Positions 1-6,094 of a stretch of DNA of 6,428 bases are shown one piece after another. Numbering within the stretch: position 1 is the first letter of the stretch; every line of letters starts with the position of its first letter. The notes under the pieces are model-generated. The model was not told where the DNA came from. It made no database searches and saw only the letters and a program-made list of their open reading frames with translations. Origin of the DNA: an uncultured Collinsella sp. (GTDB lineage: Bacteria; Actinomycetota; Coriobacteriia; Coriobacteriales; Coriobacteriaceae). The stretch lies in NCBI GenBank assembly GCA_900551205.1, contig URUW01000103.1, positions 1 to 6,428 on the forward strand, written 5' to 3'. The position numbers were made by a program, and so were the translations under genes.

Positions 1-44
1 TTTCCTCCGCGCGCAGTTTCGCAGCAAAGCGAGAATGTTTGAGC

Positions 45-82
45 ACGGAGGAATTACCCCGACGCCCCGGGGCACCCTCCGT
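45..82 (-). terminator. Hairpin downstream of the ABC operon, possible terminator
   Basis: The arms ACGGAGG (45-51) and CCTCCGT (76-82) are perfect inverted repeats. Inside them CCCC (57-60) can pair with GGGG (69-72), giving a GC-rich two-part stem. It begins 12 nt beyond the stop codon of the last operon gene, where a terminator would be expected. No T-run follows it in the direction of transcription, so it is not a classical Rho-independent terminator; it could instead protect the 3' end or be part of a repeat. Confidence 0.35.
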
Positions 83-94
83 CAGTAACCGTTC

Positions 95-2014
95 CTACTC
101 CAGCTCAAACGCTCCCGTGTACAGCTGGTAGTAGTACCCGCGCTTGGCAATCAGCTCGTCGTGGTTGCCGCGCTCGATGATGCGGCCGTGATCCAGACAG
201 ATGATCGCGTCGGAGTTGCGCACGGTGGAAAGGCGGTGCGCGATGACAAACGTCGTGCGGCCCTCCATGAGCTTATCCATGCCCGCCTGCACGATGGCTT
301 CGGTGCGGGTGTCGATGGAGCTCGTGGCTTCGTCCAGAATCATTGCCGGCGGATCGGCGACGGCGGCGCGCGCGATCGAAATCAGCTGGCGCTGGCCCTG
401 CGACAGCTGGGCGCCGTTGCCGGTGAGCATGGTGTCATAGCCGTCGGGGAGGCGGGTGATAAAGTCGTCCGCGCCCGCGAGCTTTGCCGCCGCGATGCAC
501 TCCTCGTCGGTGGCATCCAGGTTGCCGTAGCGGATGTTATCCATCACGGTGCCGGTGAACAGGTTCACGTCCTGCAGCACGACGCCCAGCGAGCGGCGCA
601 GATCGGCCTTGCGGATCTTATTGACGTTGATGCCGTCGTAGCGAATCTTGCCGTCGGCAATGTCATAGAAGCGGTTGATGAGGTTGGTGATGGTCGTCTT
701 GCCGGCACCGGTGGCGCCGACAAACGCGACTTTCTGGCCCGGCTTGGCAAACACGGACACGCCGTGCAGCACCTCGTGGTCGGGCGTGTAGCCAAAGTCC
801 ACGTTGTCCATGACCAGGTCACCGCGCAGCGGCACGTACTCGATCTCGCCGGTTGCGCGGTGCGGATGTTTCCATGCCCACATGCCGGTGTGGTGGTCGG
901 CCTCCTCGAACTCCCAAGTCTCGGGGTTCACCTGCGCGTTGACGAGCGTCACGTAGCCTTCGTCGGCCTCGGGCTCCTCATCGATGAGCTCAAAGATGCG
1001 GTCGGCGCCGGCCAGACCCATGACCACGGCGTTGATCTGCTGCGAGATCTGGCCGATCTGTCCGCAGAACTGCTTGGTCATGTTGAGGAACGGCACCACG
1101 ACGGCGATGGACAGCGCCATGCCCGAGATGCTCAGGTTGGGCACGCCCAGCGCCAGGAAAATGCCGCCGGCGAGCGCCACCAGCACGTAGAGCAGGTTGC
1201 CCAGGTTCATAAGGATGGGCATGAGGATGTTGGCGTACATGTTGGCCTTCTGCGAGACCTCGAAGAGCTTTTCGTTGCGCTCGTCAAAATCGGCCTCGGC
1301 GGCAGACTCGTGGCAGAACGCCTTGACGACCTTCTGGCCGTTCATGACCTCCTCGATATGGCCCTCGACCACGCCGAGCTCGGTCTGCTGCGCAATGAAG
1401 AAGCGCGCGGAGTTGGAGCCGAGCAGCTTGGTCATAAAGGTCATAAAGGCGACGCCGGCGATGATGACCAGGCACATCCACACGCTGTAGTACAGCATGA
1501 TAAAGAACACCGTGACGATGATGATGATCGTCATGAGCAGGTTGGGCAGCGACTGACTGATCATCTGGCGCAGCGTATCGATGTCGTTGGTGTAGTGGCT
1601 CATGATATCGCCGCGCTGGTGCGTGTCGAAGTAGCGGATCGGCAGGTCCTGCATGCGGTTGAACATCATCTCGCGCAGCTTCTCGAGCGAGCCCTGCGTG
1701 ACGATAGCCATGGCGCGGTTCCAGAAGAGTGAGGACAGGACACCGACGCCGTAGATGCAGGCGAGGGTGGTCACGAGCTGCAGAATCTTGGGCTGTGCGG
1801 CTTCCCAATCGCCCGACTGCCACGATTCGCTAATAATCTGCAGGGCGCTCTGCAGGAAGGTCGCGCCGATGGAGTTGATGATGGCGCAGAGCACCACGCC
1901 GGCGACGACAAGGGGCAAAAGCACGGGATAGAAGCCAAAGAGCGTCTTGATGAGGCGCGACATGGTGCCGCCCTTACGGTTGAGCGCGCGCTCGGCGGTC
2001 GTTGCCTTACTCAT
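95..2014 (-). CDS. Heterodimeric ABC exporter, catalytic half (ATP-binding/permease)
   Basis: This 639-residue protein is a fused membrane/ATPase half-transporter, predicted to sit in the cytoplasmic membrane and pair with the product of the upstream gene to export small molecules such as drugs, lipids or peptides. About six membrane segments lie at residues 25-50, 76-98, 155-178, 179-197, 261-290 and 293-312. The nucleotide-binding domain has Walker A GATGAGKTT (433-441), Q-loop Q481, signature LSQGQ (537-541, canonical LSGGQ), Walker B AMILDE with catalytic E562, and switch H593. A roughly 50-residue insert with a Trp/His-rich stretch near 378-385 links membrane and ATPase parts, as in YfiC-like proteins. 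The ATG at 2014 is preceded by AAGGAGG at good distance and overlaps the previous stop by 8 nt; an in-frame Met18 is a less likely start. Catalytic residues are intact, but the signature is altered, which fits the consensus-site partner of a heterodimer. Substrate unknown. Confidence 0.95.
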   Translation of the reverse strand: MSKATTAERALNRKGGTMSRLIKTLFGFYPVLLPLVVAGVVLCAIINSIGATFLQSALQIISESWQSGDWEAAQPKILQLVTTLACIYGVGVLSSLFWNRAMAIVTQGSLEKLREMMFNRMQDLPIRYFDTHQRGDIMSHYTNDIDTLRQMISQSLPNLLMTIIIIVTVFFIMLYYSVWMCLVIIAGVAFMTFMTKLLGSNSARFFIAQQTELGVVEGHIEEVMNGQKVVKAFCHESAAEADFDERNEKLFEVSQKANMYANILMPILMNLGNLLYVLVALAGGIFLALGVPNLSISGMALSIAVVVPFLNMTKQFCGQIGQISQQINAVVMGLAGADRIFELIDEEPEADEGYVTLVNAQVNPETWEFEEADHHTGMWAWKHPHRATGEIEYVPLRGDLVMDNVDFGYTPDHEVLHGVSVFAKPGQKVAFVGATGAGKTTITNLINRFYDIADGKIRYDGINVNKIRKADLRRSLGVVLQDVNLFTGTVMDNIRYGNLDATDEECIAAAKLAGADDFITRLPDGYDTMLTGNGAQLSQGQRQLISIARAAVADPPAMILDEATSSIDTRTEAIVQAGMDKLMEGRTTFVIAHRLSTVRNSDAIICLDHGRIIERGNHDELIAKRGYYYQLYTGAFELE

Positions 2015-3851
2015 GTGCCTCGCCTCCTTCCTGGGTCTGAGCTTGCGTTGCGGTCATGTCGGTGTTGTCTGCCGCCGTGTTCGCGTCGCCAGAGACGTCG
2101 TCGGCGTCTTGCGTACCTTCGGCAGACATCTTGTTTTGCGAGGTAAAGGTCTCGCGGTAGATTTCGCTCGTCTTAAGCAGCTCGTCATGGTTGCCGATCT
2201 GCGCGATTCGGCCGCCCTCCATGACGATGATGCGGTCTGCGTCCTGTACGGAGCTGATGCGCTGGGCGATGATGAGCTTGGTCGTGTTGGGCAGATAGCT
2301 TGCCAACCCTGCGCGGATCTTGGCGTCGGTCTTGGTGTCGACGGCGCTGGTGGAGTCGTCCAAGATCAAGATCTTGGGGCGACGCAGCAGGGCGCGTGCA
2401 ATGCACAGGCGCTGCTTCTGACCGCCCGAAACATTAGAGCCGCCCTGTTCGATCCAGGTGTCGTAGCCCTTGGGGAAGCCGTCGACAAACTCATCGGCGC
2501 AGGCCAGATGTGCCGCCTCGCGGACTTCCTCGTCGGTGGCGTTCGGGTCGCCCCAACGCAGATTCTCGGCGATGGTGCCGCTAAACAGCACGTTTTTCTG
2601 CAGCACCATGGCGACCTGGTGGCGCAGTGCGTCCAGGTCGTAGTCGCGCACGTCCATGCCGCCCACGCGCACGGTGCCTTCGGTGGCGTCGTACAGGCGG
2701 GCGATGAGGTTGACGAGCGTGGACTTGGCCGAGCCGGTGCCGCCGATGATGCCGATGGTCTCGCCGCTCGTAATGTGCAGGTCGATATCGTCGAGCGCCT
2801 GGCGTTTCGCATGCGCGGAATACTTAAAGCTCACGTGGTCAAAGTCGATGGAACCGTCGGCAACCTCGAGCACGGGCTCGGCGGGATTGGCGATCGTGGG
2901 CTCGGCGGCCAGCACCTCGGCAATGCGGTGTGCCGATTCGTCGGCCATGGTCACCATGACAAAGATCATCGACAGCTGCATCAGGCTCATGAGAATCTGG
3001 AAACCATAGGTAAAGGTCGAGGAGAGCTGGCCCACGTCGAACAGCGTGCCCTGGCTCGTGATGATGAGCTTGGAGCCCAGGTAGATGATGACGACAAACG
3101 CGCCGTTGACGCAGATGTTCATCATGGGGTTGTTAAAGGCGAGCAGCTTCTCGGCGCGGGTGAAGTCCATCTGGACATCGCGCGCGGCGGCCGCGAACTT
3201 CTCCTTCTCAAAGTCTTCGCGTACGTAGCTCTTAACCACGCGCATGCCGGTGACGTTTTCCTCGACGGACTCGTTAAGGGCATCGTACTTGTGGAACACG
3301 CGCGAGAAGATGGGGCGCACCTTAAAGATGATAAAGAACAGTCCAAAGCCCAGCAGCGGAATGATGACCAGGTAGACCATGGCGACGCTGCCGCCCATGA
3401 TAAACGCCATGGTAAAGGCGAAGACCAATACCAGCGGCGCGCGCACGGCGATACGGATGATCATCATAAAGGCCTGCTGAACGTTGTTGATGTCGGTGGT
3501 CAGGCGCGTGACGAGCGATGAGCTCGAGAACTCATCGATGTTGGCAAAGCTGAACGTCTGGATCTTGTAGAACAGGTCGTGACGCAGGTTCTTGGCGAAG
3601 CCGCAGCTCGCATGGCTGCAGGTGACGCCTGCCGCGGCGCCAAAAGCAAGCGATGTCAGCGCGATGAGCACCAAAAGGCCCGCGGTGGGAAGCATCTCGG
3701 CTACGGTGGCGCCGTCTTTGATGGCGTCGATCAGGTTGGCGGTGATAAATGGAATCAGCATCTCGCAGAGCACCTCGCCAAGCACGAGCAGCGGCGTGGC
3801 AACGGTGACTTTCATATAGCCGCGGATGCTTCCCATGAGGGTTTTAATCAT
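2007..3851 (-). CDS. Heterodimeric ABC exporter, degenerate-site half (ATP-binding/permease)
   Basis: This 614-residue half-transporter is the partner of the next gene in the operon. Membrane segments are visible near residues 15-42, 55-77, 128-153, 155-177, 242-262 and 278-302. Its ATPase domain has Walker A GGTGSAKST (370-378, with Ala375 where Gly is usual), Q-loop Q418, an intact-type signature VSGGQ (474-478), Walker B ILILDD with Asp499 in place of the catalytic Glu, and Gln530 in place of the switch His. That pattern marks the degenerate half of heterodimeric exporters such as TM287/288 or BmrCD: this subunit's Walker motifs pair with the partner's altered LSQGQ, and its VSGGQ completes the active site on the partner. 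The C-terminus carries a polar, Asp/Thr/Gln-rich tail (about 571-614) that looks disordered. The ATG at 3851 has GGGAGGAA just upstream and overlaps the regulator's stop by 8 nt. Substrate unknown. Confidence 0.95.
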   Translation of the reverse strand: MIKTLMGSIRGYMKVTVATPLLVLGEVLCEMLIPFITANLIDAIKDGATVAEMLPTAGLLVLIALTSLAFGAAAGVTCSHASCGFAKNLRHDLFYKIQTFSFANIDEFSSSSLVTRLTTDINNVQQAFMMIIRIAVRAPLVLVFAFTMAFIMGGSVAMVYLVIIPLLGFGLFFIIFKVRPIFSRVFHKYDALNESVEENVTGMRVVKSYVREDFEKEKFAAAARDVQMDFTRAEKLLAFNNPMMNICVNGAFVVIIYLGSKLIITSQGTLFDVGQLSSTFTYGFQILMSLMQLSMIFVMVTMADESAHRIAEVLAAEPTIANPAEPVLEVADGSIDFDHVSFKYSAHAKRQALDDIDLHITSGETIGIIGGTGSAKSTLVNLIARLYDATEGTVRVGGMDVRDYDLDALRHQVAMVLQKNVLFSGTIAENLRWGDPNATDEEVREAAHLACADEFVDGFPKGYDTWIEQGGSNVSGGQKQRLCIARALLRRPKILILDDSTSAVDTKTDAKIRAGLASYLPNTTKLIIAQRISSVQDADRIIVMEGGRIAQIGNHDELLKTSEIYRETFTSQNKMSAEGTQDADDVSGDANTAADNTDMTATQAQTQEGGEAHE

Positions 3852-4347
3852 CCAGTTCCTCCCAGGTTACACGGATTTTCTCGAGCATTTCGGCGAGCTG
3901 CTCGCGCTCGTCGTGGGTGAGGGCACTAAAGGCTTGCTCTCTAAAGCGAATGCGGGCCGCCTGGTCGATGCGGGCGTTTTCCCGGCCGGTTTCGGTCAGG
4001 CGAATGGTGAGCTGCCGTCGATCCTTGGGGTTACGGCTGCGCTCGATGAGGCCGTTGAGCTCGAGCTTGGACAGGATCTCGGAAAGCGACCCCGGCTTGA
4101 GGTCAAAGTGCATGCCGAGTTCCTGCTGCGACATCTCGCCGCCGGGTTGCTTGGCCAGCAGGCAGATGATGGGCGCCTTGCCGGACACGCCTCCGCCATG
4201 AAAATGCATGTAATGGCCGCAAAAGCCCAGGCCGCTCAGGATGCGCTTGGCGAGTTTGTCTTCGGCGCTGACCGCTTCGGGTATGTCTACCGGTTGCGAC
4301 GGGTCACCGCCGGGCTCATGCGGAAGGACGAGTGGTTCAACACACAT
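3844..4347 (-). CDS. MarR-family transcriptional regulator
   Basis: This 167-residue protein has a winged helix-turn-helix in its middle: the segment from about residue 57 to 100 (MSQQELGMHFDLKPGSLSEI at 72-91 contains the recognition region), followed by a wing with the typical MarR motif DRRQLTIRLT (109-118) and a C-terminal helix for dimerisation. MarR dimers usually repress their own operon and neighbouring efflux genes until a small ligand binds. It is the first gene of the operon and overlaps the first transporter gene by 8 nt, so it very likely controls the exporter. An unusual Cys/His-rich stretch (C43, H45, H48, H50, then three glycines) lies just before the DNA-binding domain. The ATG at 4347 is chosen because an in-frame stop lies close upstream; its best ribosome site, AAAGGAG, is rather far away (about 12 nt), so initiation may be modest. 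Confidence 0.92.
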   Translation of the reverse strand: MCVEPLVLPHEPGGDPSQPVDIPEAVSAEDKLAKRILSGLGFCGHYMHFHGGGVSGKAPIICLLAKQPGGEMSQQELGMHFDLKPGSLSEILSKLELNGLIERSRNPKDRRQLTIRLTETGRENARIDQAARIRFREQAFSALTHDEREQLAEMLEKIRVTWEELDD

Positions 4348-4371
4348 ATCTAAGCTTCGCTCCTTTCTTTA

Positions 4372-4401
4372 GTTAGGTAGTTGAATTGTTTTGTGCCTAA
4401 C
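4372..4401 (-). promoter_or_regulatory. Candidate MarR operator (inverted repeat)
   Basis: GTTAGG (4372-4377) and CCTAAC (4396-4401) are perfect inverted half-sites separated by 18 nt. A second, weaker inverted pair (AATTG at 4384-4388, CAATT at 4402-4406) lies beside them. The repeat begins directly downstream of the predicted -10 box and covers the expected transcription start, where bound repressor would block initiation. Assignment to the adjacent MarR regulator is inference from position. Confidence 0.5.
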
Positions 4402-4402
4402 C

Positions 4403-4431
4403 AATTTAGGAGCACGGTAAATAAATGTCAA
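4403..4431 (-). promoter_or_regulatory. Sigma70-type promoter of the marR-ABC operon
   Basis: Read on the minus strand there is a perfect -35 box TTGACA (4431-4426), an exact 17-bp spacer and a -10 box TAAATT (4408-4403, 4 of 6 matches to TATAAT). Transcription would start near 4396, giving a leader of about 50 nt before the ATG at 4347. The spacing and the operator-like repeat right after it support this call. Confidence 0.65.
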
Positions 4432-4455
4432 GGTACCAAACTTATTATGTTCGAG

Positions 4456-4534
4456 CGGCACTTAGGGACGTTCCTTATGTGCCGGCATTTGGGGACACTC
4501 CTTGTGTCGACTAGTCATTTAAGAACGTCCCCAA
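4456..4534. repeat. REP-like palindromic cluster with GGGGACGTTC-type motifs
   Basis: Three related units carry a motif close to TTGGGGACGTTCCTT. The first (4456-4484) is a nearly complete hairpin: CGGCAC/GTGCCG outer arms, AGGGA/TCCTT inner arms and a 3-nt loop. The second (4489-4508) begins TTGGGGAC and contains the hairpin GACAC-TCCTT-GTGTC. The third, in reverse orientation, is GAACGTCCCCAA ending at 4534, whose last 8 nt pair perfectly with 4489-4496. A palindrome GACTAGTC (4509-4516) sits between. Such small palindromic repeats resemble REP/BIME elements moved by RAYT (IS200-like) transposases; no transposase is present here, so that link is inference. The cluster could also act as a transcription or mRNA-stability barrier between the divergent operons. 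Confidence 0.6.
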
Positions 4535-4673
4535 CGACTAACTTCCTCCTTCCCGTAACCTTTCCGCAACAATTCGTCCTCTGCGGTGCCAGCGCCCGTT
4601 CACAACGTCCCCTGCGCTACACTTAGTCGCACTGTGGCGCTGCCGCGCCGCGCCCGAAACAAGGGAGACCCTC
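4535..4673 (+). other. Leader region upstream of the kinase gene
   Basis: No gene is visible here. A possible -10 box TACACT (4618-4623) would give a leader of about 45 nt, but no convincing -35 box lies at the right distance, so the promoter remains unassigned. A good ribosome site, AGGGAG (4662-4667), lies 6 nt before the ATG of the following gene. I see no riboswitch or terminator fold. Confidence 0.3.
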
Positions 4674-5498
4674 ATGAAGAATACTCAGCTGCTGCTGATT
4701 AACGATATGTGCGGCTACGGCAAGGTCGCGCTTTCCGCCATGCTGCCGGTGCTGTCGCACATGGGTTACCGTATCCACAATCTGCCGACGGCACTTGTGT
4801 CCGACACGCTCAACTACCCCAAGTTCTACATCCACGACACCACCGAGTACGTGCGTCAAAGCCTCGCTATCTGGGAGGAGCTCGGCTTTGAGTTCGACGC
4901 CATCTCGACCGGCTTTATCGTGACCGAGGAAGAGACGCGCATCATCTCGGACTTTTGCCACCGCCGTGCGCAAAAGGGCACCAAGGTGTTCGTCGATCCC
5001 ATCATGGGTGACAACGGCAAGCTCTATGCCGGCGTGCCCGAGTCCACGATTGGCCTCATGCGGCACCTGCTGGAGTGCGCAGACTACGCGGTGCCCAACT
5101 ACACCGAGGCCTGTCTGCTCGCCGATACGCCTATTGCAGAGCAGATCACGCCCGATGAGGCCCGCGCCCTTGTGGACGCCGTGCGCGAGTTGGGTGCCAA
5201 GTCGGTGGTCATTACGAGCGCCGTGGTCAATGGCACGAACGCGGTTATCGGTTACGACCATGTGGCGGGGAAGTACTTCACGATTCCATTTGAGCTCATT
5301 CCGGTCTATTTCCCGGGCACGGGCGACACGTTTTCGGCGGTGCTCGTCGGCCGCGTTATGGCAGGTTGGAGTCTGCAGCGCGCGACGGCCGATGCCATGC
5401 GCGTGGTGGCGGAGCTTATCGAGCGCAATGCCGACCAAGAGGACAAGTCGGCCGGCCTGCCCATCGAGGCCTGCCTGGATGTGATTGACCATGAGTAA
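4674..5498 (+). CDS. Pyridoxamine/pyridoxal kinase-like protein (ribokinase superfamily)
   Basis: This 274-residue cytoplasmic protein resembles PdxK/PdxY-type kinases, which transfer phosphate from ATP to the 5' hydroxyl of pyridoxal, pyridoxamine or pyridoxine in the vitamin B6 salvage pathway. Visible family signs are the N-terminal INDMCGYGKVAL segment (9-20), LPTALVSD (37-44), DPIMGDNGKLY (108-118), PNYTEA (141-146) and the ribokinase-type C-terminal motif PGTGDTFSA (214-222), where D218 is the expected catalytic base. Length is normal for the family. In many relatives the stretch after LPTALxS reads close to HTG; here it is DTLNYPKF (44-51), so substrate preference may differ. The ATG follows AGGGAG at 6 nt. 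The gene overlaps the next gene by 8 nt, suggesting coupled translation. The fold is clear; the exact vitamer is inferred. Confidence 0.88.
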   Translation: MKNTQLLLINDMCGYGKVALSAMLPVLSHMGYRIHNLPTALVSDTLNYPKFYIHDTTEYVRQSLAIWEELGFEFDAISTGFIVTEEETRIISDFCHRRAQKGTKVFVDPIMGDNGKLYAGVPESTIGLMRHLLECADYAVPNYTEACLLADTPIAEQITPDEARALVDAVRELGAKSVVITSAVVNGTNAVIGYDHVAGKYFTIPFELIPVYFPGTGDTFSAVLVGRVMAGWSLQRATADAMRVVAELIERNADQEDKSAGLPIEACLDVIDHE

Positions 5499-5820
5499 CG
5501 CTGGCGAGGGCGGCGTCAAGCCTGCGGGCGAGAACAAGCCGCTCGGCGCGCCGCGTGGCAAGCGTCCGCGTATCCGCGTGAGCTGCGTGGACCAGCTGGG
5601 TGCGTGTCGCTGCCACCATGGTCACAAGCCGGGCGACGTCTTTGACTTCGACCGAGACCGCGGCAAGATGTGCGCCATGGCCTGCCATGTGGGCTTTCCC
5701 TATATTGATATCCTGCGCTATGGCGGAACCGTGCCTGGCAACGAGCCTGGTACGGCAAAGTTCTGCTGCCCCGAGGTCGACACCCTCAACGTCTGGCTTG
5801 CCGAGATCGTCGACGAGTAG
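5491..5820 (+). CDS. TIGR04076-like small Cys/His-rich protein
   Basis: This is a 109-residue protein without signal peptide or membrane segment. After a loose, Gly/Lys-rich N-terminus of about 27 residues, the rest matches the pattern I know from the TIGR04076 family: a strand RIRVSCVD, then CHHGHKPGDVFDF (41-53), a Cys pair at C61 and C65, GFPYIDILRYGG (68-79) and FCCPE (91-95) near the end. Cysteines at 32, 39, 41, 61, 65, 92 and 93 and histidines at 42, 43, 45 and 66 could bind metal, but no function is established. The ATG at 5491 is preferred over a TTG two codons upstream: it forms an ATGAGTAA overlap with the kinase stop, and ribosome binding is weak, so translation is probably coupled. 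Its partnership with the kinase is inferred only from the operon. Confidence 0.78.
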   Translation: MSNAGEGGVKPAGENKPLGAPRGKRPRIRVSCVDQLGACRCHHGHKPGDVFDFDRDRGKMCAMACHVGFPYIDILRYGGTVPGNEPGTAKFCCPEVDTLNVWLAEIVDE

Positions 5821-5821
5821 C

Positions 5822-5869
5822 CGAGCGAGGATTTTCTCCCATTGAAACGTCGAGCGAGGATTTTCTCCC
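5822..5869. repeat. Two identical 19-nt direct repeats
   Basis: CGAGCGAGGATTTTCTCCC occurs at 5822-5840 and again, without change, at 5851-5869, a 29-nt period. The first copy starts 1 nt after the stop codon of the upstream gene. An inverted, slightly diverged third copy follows at 5898-5916 and is described with the stem-loop. Confidence 0.85.
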
Positions 5870-5916
5870 GTTTTGGGCGCGATTGAACGCTCAAAGTGAG
5901 AGAAAATCCATGCTCG
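5851..5916 (+). terminator. Long imperfect stem-loop after the kinase operon
   Basis: The second direct repeat (5851-5869) pairs with its inverted copy GAGAGAAAATCCATGCTCG (5898-5916): 17 of 19 positions pair, including one G-U, around a 28-nt loop. The first repeat (5822-5840) could compete for the same partner strand. The sequence continues ATTTGTATAT, a poor T-tract, so termination by this structure is possible but weak. It may equally be a dispersed palindromic (MITE-like) element lying in the 3' region. Confidence 0.45.
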
Positions 5917-5988
5917 ATTTGTATATGGAAATCATGAGCTCGCTTATGCTTAGGCGCTCTCGTCTATATTCTGTACGCGAGTAAGGTC

Positions 5989-6069
5989 AAATTTCTGCAT
6001 TTCATTCGATTTCAGTACTAAAAATCTCTGCATTTCATCGATAATAGTTGATATAAATTTCTGCATTTC
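5989..6069. repeat. Three 15-nt iterons phased exactly 33 bp apart
   Basis: The motif AAATTTCTGCATTTC lies at 5989-6003 and 6055-6069, with one C/T change (AAATCTCTGCATTTC) at 6022-6036. The start-to-start distance is 33 bp both times, about three helical turns, so all copies face the same side of DNA. The two 18-bp spacers are not identical. The block is AT-rich and ends 25 nt before the ATPase start codon, suggesting regulator-binding sites. Confidence 0.75.
6052..6057 (+). promoter_or_regulatory. Candidate -10 box of the ATPase gene
   Basis: TATAAA lies between the second and third 15-nt repeats. Transcription would start near 6064, inside the third repeat, with a leader of about 30 nt. 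The -35 region would fall in the second repeat and has no good consensus match, consistent with activator-dependent or weak initiation. This is tentative. Confidence 0.35.
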
Positions 6070-6094
6070 TTTTATCGTGTCGAGGGGAGAGCTT

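Noticed and set aside
161..1732. A 523-codon open frame on the plus strand, antisense to the catalytic exporter half
   Set aside because: It is an artefact of GC-rich codon use on the opposite strand: His/Val/Asp/Ala-rich, no recognisable domain, and fully covered by a convincing gene.
1947..3521. A 524-codon open frame on the plus strand, antisense to the degenerate exporter half
   Set aside because: Same reason: low-complexity composition with no motifs, opposite a gene with a complete set of ABC motifs.
4381..4626. An 81-codon plus-strand frame with a repeated RHLGT(F/L)L peptide
   Set aside because: The repeat in the peptide is simply translation of the REP-like DNA units; no ribosome site and no family resemblance.
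4348..4673. tRNA, riboswitch or small RNA gene in the divergent intergenic region
   Set aside because: No cloverleaf or known riboswitch core could be recognised; the visible structure is explained by promoter, operator and REP-like repeats.
4623..5561. A 312-codon open frame on the minus strand, antisense to the kinase
   Set aside because: No recognisable domain, His/Arg/Gly-rich composition, and the opposite strand has a clear ribokinase-type protein with a ribosome site.
5485..5820. TTG start at 5485 for the small Cys/His-rich protein
   Set aside because: The ATG at 5491 is a stronger codon and forms the same 8-nt overlap seen at the other junctions; the two extra residues add nothing to the family match.
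5989..6069. CRISPR array
   Set aside because: The repeats are only 15 nt and spacers 18 nt, both too short, there are only three units and no cas gene is in view.
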